A stretch of DNA of 64,000 bases from Thiodiazotropha sp037384425 (GTDB lineage Bacteria; Pseudomonadota; Gammaproteobacteria; Chromatiales; Chromatiaceae). The position numbers were made by a program, and so were the translations under genes. The notes under the pieces are model-generated. The model worked only from the letters and a program-made list of their open reading frames with translations. It was not told the DNA's origin and ran no database searches. The stretch spans positions 62,001-126,000 of the forward strand of contig JARROA010000001.1 in NCBI GenBank assembly GCA_037384425.1. The letters run 5' to 3'. This document shows, piece by piece, positions 59,753 through 64,000 of the stretch (the stretch's first letter is position 1; every line of letters starts with the position of its first letter).

Positions 59753-61951
59753 ATGGTCACCACCAGCAGCAGGCTACCGCAGGGTGACGAGATCACCGCC
59801 GATGATATCGCCCTCTGGGTCGAGCGGTTGCCCAAGGTGTTCGACACCGAGGACCGCCGCTATCTGGACAAGGCGACACAACTGGCGCTGAAGGCGGATG
59901 TCGGCGTCATCAGTCTCTGCAGCGAATCCCAACTGCGTCACGCCCTCTCGGTGGCCGAGATCCTTGCCGACATGGGGATGGACCGGGGGACGGTCGCCGC
60001 CGCCATACTGCTCGGTTCCCTCGGCGCCAAACAGGTTACATTGGAGCAGATCGACAAGGCGCTGGGAGAGAATGCCTCCCGTATGGTCGACGACCTGACC
60101 CGCATCGGCGTGCTGACCGACCTCTCCTCGGAGGTGAAACCGGGCGATGAGGAGGAGCACGCCGAGAACCTGCGGCGCCTGCTGCTCGGCATCGCCGAGG
60201 ATGTGCGGGTGGTGTTGGTGGTGGTGGCGCAGCAGCTGCATCTGATGCGCGGCGCCCGCGGGCTCTCACCGGAGCTGCGTCAGCGGTTGGCGGAGGAGAC
60301 CCGTGACATCTACGCCCCGCTGGCCAACCGGCTCGGCGTCTGGCAGGTGAAGTGGGAGCTGGAGGATCTCTCCCTGCGCTTTCTCCATCCCGACGACTAC
60401 AAACGCATCGCCAGCCAGCTCGACGGCCGCCGTGCCGACCGCGAGCAGTTCATCCGCCAGGTGATCGACCTGCTGCACGAGAAGTTCGCCGCGGTCGGCA
60501 TCCAGGCCGAGATCAGCGGGCGGCCGAAACACATCTACAGCATCTGGCGCAAGATGCAGCGCAAGTCGGTCGACATCGAGCAGATTTTCGATCTGCGCGC
60601 AGTGCGGGTGCTGGTGGACGACATCGCCCAATGCTATGCCGCCTTGGGTGTGGTGCACGGCCTCTGGCGTCATATTCCGGGCGAGTTCGACGACTACATC
60701 GCCACCCCCAAGGCCAATCTCTACCAGTCGATCCACACGGCAGTGATCGGCCCCGAGGAGAAGACCCTGGAGGTGCAGATCCGCACCCGCGACATGCATC
60801 ATCACGCGGAGCTGGGTGTGGCCGCCCACTGGCGCTACAAGGAGAACGCCAGGCACGACACCGATTTCGAGCGCCGCATCGTCTGGATGCGTCACTGGCT
60901 CGAACGTAAGGAGTTCAGCGACGAGAACGGCGACCTGCCCGATTACCTCGATACCGATCTGGAGGCGACCCGCATCTATGTGCTGACCCCCCAGGGCAAG
61001 GTCATCGAGCTGCCCAAAGGGGCGACCCCCCTCGACTTCGCCTACTCCATCCATACCGATATCGGCCACACTTGCCGCGGAGCCCGGGTCGACGGCCATA
61101 TCGTGCAGCTCAACCGCCCCCTGCGCAGCGGCGAGACGGTGGAGATTCTGACCGCCAAGAACGGCACCCCCAGCCGCGACTGGCTCAACCCCCATCTCGG
61201 CTATCTGCACAGCAATAAGGCGCGCAACCGGGTCAGGCAGTGGTTCAAGCAGCTCGATTTCGAACACCATGTGGAGCTGGGCCGTTCCATGCTGGAGCGG
61301 GAGATGACCCGGCTGTCGGTGACCGAAAAGCCCAATCTGGAGGCGGTGGCGGCGAAGCACAATCTGCAGCATGCGGAGGATGTCTATGCCGCCATCGGTC
61401 GCGGCGACCTGTCACCGATCCAGGTGGCGGGTGTGGGTGGGCGTTTGCGTCCGGTGGTGCGGCCCCGGCCACCCACCGCCCAGAAGAGCGCTTCGATCAA
61501 GGGCGAGGTGGTGGTGGCCGGGGTAGACGACCTGATGACCAACATCGCACGCTGCTGCAAGCCGGTGCCTTACGATCCCATCGTCGGTTTCGTCACCAAG
61601 GGACGCGGGGTCACCGTGCACCGCCGGGACTGTGCCAATATGCGGGCCTTGAAAGAGGAGAGTCGCGACCGGGTGGTGGAGGTGCACTGGAGCGACCAGC
61701 AGTCTCAGACCGCCTATGCGGTCGATTTCCTGGTCATCGCCGGCGACCGTAAGGGATTATTGCGCGATATCTCGGCTATCCTCACCAACGAGGATATCGA
61801 TGTCATCGGCGTCAATACCAACAGCGACCGCAAGACCGACACCGCCAGCATGCGCTTCACGGTGGAGGTCTGCGATATGGATCAGCTCAGCCGGTTGCTC
61901 TCGAAGGTGGAGCAACTGCCGGATGTGAACGTGGTCAAACGAATCTCATGA
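59753..61951 (+). CDS. relA: (p)ppGpp synthetase RelA (hydrolase site inactive)
   Basis: A 732-residue stringent-response enzyme. The N-terminal HD region lacks the metal-binding HD pair (ILLGSLGAKQ), so hydrolysis is not expected. The synthetase domain has DLRAVRVLVDD and the acidic EFDDYIATPKANLYQSIHTA, an EXDD form typical of RelA rather than SpoT. TGS domain: YVLTPQGKVIELPKGATPLD. Zinc-finger/CC region: IARCCKPVPYDPIVGFVTKG. The C-terminal ACT domain starts at about residue 665. It is likely expressed together with the upstream DUF1015 gene. Confidence 0.95.
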   Translation: MVTTSSRLPQGDEITADDIALWVERLPKVFDTEDRRYLDKATQLALKADVGVISLCSESQLRHALSVAEILADMGMDRGTVAAAILLGSLGAKQVTLEQIDKALGENASRMVDDLTRIGVLTDLSSEVKPGDEEEHAENLRRLLLGIAEDVRVVLVVVAQQLHLMRGARGLSPELRQRLAEETRDIYAPLANRLGVWQVKWELEDLSLRFLHPDDYKRIASQLDGRRADREQFIRQVIDLLHEKFAAVGIQAEISGRPKHIYSIWRKMQRKSVDIEQIFDLRAVRVLVDDIAQCYAALGVVHGLWRHIPGEFDDYIATPKANLYQSIHTAVIGPEEKTLEVQIRTRDMHHHAELGVAAHWRYKENARHDTDFERRIVWMRHWLERKEFSDENGDLPDYLDTDLEATRIYVLTPQGKVIELPKGATPLDFAYSIHTDIGHTCRGARVDGHIVQLNRPLRSGETVEILTAKNGTPSRDWLNPHLGYLHSNKARNRVRQWFKQLDFEHHVELGRSMLEREMTRLSVTEKPNLEAVAAKHNLQHAEDVYAAIGRGDLSPIQVAGVGGRLRPVVRPRPPTAQKSASIKGEVVVAGVDDLMTNIARCCKPVPYDPIVGFVTKGRGVTVHRRDCANMRALKEESRDRVVEVHWSDQQSQTAYAVDFLVIAGDRKGLLRDISAILTNEDIDVIGVNTNSDRKTDTASMRFTVEVCDMDQLSRLLSKVEQLPDVNVVKRIS

Positions 61952-62027
61952 ACAGCAGTTTACGGCCGATTGCCAGCCCCCTCTCCCAGGGCTAAACTAA
62001 CGCATTGTTATTTTATGGTTTTTTATA

Positions 62028-63161
62028 TTGAACCCACAACGGCCCCACAAGCCTGGAAACCTTGCATTGACCATTGAGACGAAAACCAATCTGCTCGATC
62101 TCGATTGCCGCCAGATGGAGGCGTTTTTCCTTGAGCTGGGCAGCAAGGCGTTCCACGGCCGCAACGTCTTCAAGTGGATCCACAAGCATGGCGTTACCGA
62201 CTTCGACGCCATGACCGACATCTCGAAGCGACTGCGTGAACAGCTGAAGGCGGTGGCGGAGATCAGGCTGCCGGAGCTGATCTTCGAACAGCCGGCCCTG
62301 GACGGCACCCGCAAGTGGCTGATCGAACTCGAGGACGGCCAGCGCATCGAGACCGTCTATATCCCGGACGACGGACGCAGCACCATCTGCGTCTCCTCCC
62401 AGGTGGGTTGCGCGCTGGACTGCTCGTTCTGTTCGACCGCGCAGCAGGGTTTCAACCGCAACCTGAGCGTGGCCGAAATCATCGGCCAGGTCTGGATCGC
62501 CAGCCGCGAGCTGGGTGAGCCGCCCAGCAATGTCGTGATGATGGGCATGGGCGAGCCACTGGCCAACTTCGACGCCGTGGTCACGGCCATGAACATCATG
62601 CAGGACGATCTGGCCTACATGGTCTCCAAGTATCGGGTCACCATCAGCACCTCCGGCATCGTGCCGGCGTTGAATCGGCTCAAGGAGCTGTGCGACATCA
62701 GCCTGGCGGTCTCCCTGCACGCCCCGGACAACGCCCTGCGTGACGAACTGGTGCCGATCAACAGGAAGTACCCGCTGGAGGAGCTGATCCCCGCCTGTCG
62801 GGAGTTCGTGCGTGGCGACAGGCGACGCAAGGTGACCTGGGAGTACGTCATGCTCGATGGGGTCAACGACAGCCTGCAGCACGCCAAGGCGCTGATCCGG
62901 TTGCTCGAGGGCACCCCTTCCAAGGTCAACCTGATCCCTTTCAATCCCTTCCCGGGCACCCGCTACCGGGTCTCCCCGCCGGAGCGGGTGGAGGCCTTCC
63001 GCCAGCGGCTCAAGCGTTCCGGCATTATCGCCACCACCCGCAAGACCCGGGGCGACGACATCGACGCCGCCTGCGGTCAGCTGGTGGGAAAAGTCAGGGA
63101 TCGGAGTCGCAGGGAGCTGCGGCGGGCGGTAAACGAGTCACCGAAGGTGTATCTATCATGA
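62028..63161 (+). CDS. rlmN: 23S rRNA (A2503-C2) / tRNA (A37-C2) methyltransferase RlmN
   Basis: Radical-SAM methyltransferase, 377 residues from a TTG at 62028. The radical-SAM motif C-x3-C-x2-C is in GCALDCSFCSTAQQGFNRN near residue 130. GQVWIASRELGEPPSNVVMM and VVMMGMGEPLANFDAV follow. The methyl-carrying Cys is in DDIDAACGQLVGK near the C-terminus. The start is uncertain: no Shine-Dalgarno precedes 62028, and a TTG at 62067 would fit the family N-terminus equally. It overlaps pilW by 4 nt (ATGA). Confidence 0.95.
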   Translation: MNPQRPHKPGNLALTIETKTNLLDLDCRQMEAFFLELGSKAFHGRNVFKWIHKHGVTDFDAMTDISKRLREQLKAVAEIRLPELIFEQPALDGTRKWLIELEDGQRIETVYIPDDGRSTICVSSQVGCALDCSFCSTAQQGFNRNLSVAEIIGQVWIASRELGEPPSNVVMMGMGEPLANFDAVVTAMNIMQDDLAYMVSKYRVTISTSGIVPALNRLKELCDISLAVSLHAPDNALRDELVPINRKYPLEELIPACREFVRGDRRRKVTWEYVMLDGVNDSLQHAKALIRLLEGTPSKVNLIPFNPFPGTRYRVSPPERVEAFRQRLKRSGIIATTRKTRGDDIDAACGQLVGKVRDRSRRELRRAVNESPKVYLS

Positions 63162-63943
63162 GGTTTCAAGCCGTGCTCAGACTACTCGGTATCGGTTTGC
63201 TGACCGCGCTGCTCAGCGCCTGTGCAACCATGGACGGCGGCGAAGACGCCACCGGTAATCTCGGTGTCGAGCGGCGCGACAGTCCGGCCAAGATCTACGT
63301 CGAGATGGGTATCGCCTACATGCGCGACGGCCAGGATGCGGTAGCCCTGAAGAAGCTGCGGCGGGCGATCGAGGTCGATCCGGAGAGTTCGGAAGCTCAC
63401 AACGTGCTCGCCATCCTCTACGAACGTCTCGGCGAGACCGAAATGGCGGCCAAGTACTACGAGCGGGCGGCAGCCCTGGACCCCCGGGACCCCTACATCC
63501 GCAACGCGCGTGGCAGTTTTTTCTGCAAGCAGGGGCAGTATGAAACTGCCTTGCAGGAGTTCGACCTGGCGCTCGACAACCCCCTCTATCCCACTCCCTG
63601 GGTGGCGTTGACCAATGCGGGGCTGTGTGCGGAGAGAGCGGACGACAAGCTCAAGGCCGAAGGCTACTATCGTCGCGCCCTGACCGCCAACAAGCGTTAT
63701 GCGCCGGCGCTGTTCCAGATGGCGGAGCTCTCATTCGAGCAAAACAACGACATGTCGTCCCGTGCCTATCTGGAGCGCTTTCACAGTGAAGTGCCCGCCA
63801 CTGCCGCCTCCCTCTGGCTCGGCGTGCGGGTTGAGCAGCGCTTGGGCGATCGTATCAAGGCTGTCGAGTACAAACGCCGGCTCCTGAAAGAGTTTCCCGA
63901 TGCGCCGGAGATCCAGGCCCTTAACCAATCAGAACGGCAGTAA
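63158..63943 (+). CDS. pilW: Type IV pilus biogenesis/stability lipoprotein PilW (PilF)
   Basis: A 261-residue outer-membrane lipoprotein (pilotin) that helps PilQ secretin assembly. The lipobox is LLSAC at about residue 22. Tandem TPR repeats follow from residue 43 (YVEMGIAYMRDGQDAVALKK, NVLAILYERLGETEMAAKYY, and two to three more). The rlmN-pilW-rodZ order is standard in gammaproteobacteria. It overlaps the next gene by one base. Confidence 0.95.
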   Translation: MRFQAVLRLLGIGLLTALLSACATMDGGEDATGNLGVERRDSPAKIYVEMGIAYMRDGQDAVALKKLRRAIEVDPESSEAHNVLAILYERLGETEMAAKYYERAAALDPRDPYIRNARGSFFCKQGQYETALQEFDLALDNPLYPTPWVALTNAGLCAERADDKLKAEGYYRRALTANKRYAPALFQMAELSFEQNNDMSSRAYLERFHSEVPATAASLWLGVRVEQRLGDRIKAVEYKRRLLKEFPDAPEIQALNQSERQ

Positions 63944-64000
63944 TGAAGCACAAGACAGCCCAGGAAGAGAACGCGACCTCGCAACAGACCGTCGACGGAC
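63943..64000 (+). CDS. rodZ: Start of a probable RodZ gene (cut by the right edge)
   Basis: Only the first 19 codons are in the window (MKHKTAQEENATSQQTVDG). The assignment rests on position: the gene directly after rlmN-pilW in gammaproteobacteria is normally rodZ, a helix-turn-helix membrane protein of the cell-shape machinery, followed by ispG. The polar N-terminus before the HTH is compatible but not diagnostic. Confidence 0.55.
   Translation, partial: MKHKTAQEENATSQQTVDG

Noticed and set aside
1..64000. tRNA, rRNA, IS element or prophage genes
   Set aside because: No conserved T-loop patterns, rRNA blocks, transposase or integrase motifs were recognised by reading; a tool-based scan could still find a short RNA.

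Overview
The window reads as the chromosome of a sulfur-oxidising gammaproteobacterium. It carries a reverse-type dissimilatory sulfite reductase cluster (dsrABEFHCMKLJOP, then dsrNRS), an Rnf complex, a RelA-type ppGpp synthetase, and a gammaproteobacterial rlmN-pilW-rodZ order at the right edge. Gene content resembles Chromatiales, Sedimenticola and Thiodiazotropha-like symbionts. That placement is an inference from gene content, not a measured phylogeny. No rRNA, tRNA, CRISPR array, insertion sequence or prophage was recognised.

Layout. (1) 1-11.3 kb: a one-carbon and osmolyte block. On the minus strand are folK-like, glyA, sdaA, a GFA-family gene and the heterotetrameric sarcosine oxidase genes soxB, soxD and soxA (soxA runs off the left edge). 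On the plus strand are a BCCT betaine-type transporter, a universal stress protein and a porin. Together they fit uptake of a betaine-like osmolyte and conversion sarcosine -> glycine -> serine -> pyruvate + ammonia. (2) 11.5-17.6 kb, minus: rnfABCDGE (rsx) with rsmE at its 3' end. (3) 17.9-19.2 kb: O-acetylhomoserine sulfhydrylase (metY). (4) 19.2-22.5 kb: a visibly more AT-rich island with a periplasmic alpha-carbonic anhydrase and a chemoreceptor. (5) 22.9-28.0 kb: metG, an AT-rich lipoprotein gene, and a two-domain acyltransferase resembling OlsF. (6) 28.1-30.1 kb, minus: a small cluster divergent from dsrA, made of two uncharacterised genes, a Cas6/Cmx6-like protein with no CRISPR array, and a cysteine-free DsrC paralogue. 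(7) 30.6-44.6 kb: the dsr cluster. A strong intrinsic terminator lies between dsrP and dsrN. (8) 44.7-53.2 kb: a Cys-rich unknown gene, hslR, grxC, pepN, mrp, a peroxiredoxin-glutaredoxin hybrid, glutathione reductase and another glutaredoxin. (9) 53.5-64.0 kb: housekeeping genes (purC, plsY, folB-folK, relA, rlmN, pilW, start of rodZ) mixed with uncharacterised genes (144-aa protein, orphan ParS/Xre-type antitoxin-like protein, metallo-beta-lactamase fold protein, DUF1015 protein).

How it fits together. Stored sulfur is delivered through DsrEFH and DsrC to rDsrAB, with DsrL as NAD(P)H-linked partner. DsrMKJOP links DsrC to the quinone pool and DsrN makes siroheme amide. Rnf links ferredoxin, NADH and the membrane ion gradient. 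The betaine/sarcosine block would add an organic source of carbon and nitrogen, and the thiol-redox genes fit life at a sulfide/oxygen interface.

The most unusual part is 28.1-30.6 kb. There a Cas6-like RNA endoribonuclease homologue sits with a DsrC-like protein that has lost both redox cysteines. The cluster is transcribed away from dsrA across an AT-rich spacer holding a perfect 16-bp palindrome. A sulfur-linked RNA-processing or regulatory function is a hypothesis, not something the sequence proves.
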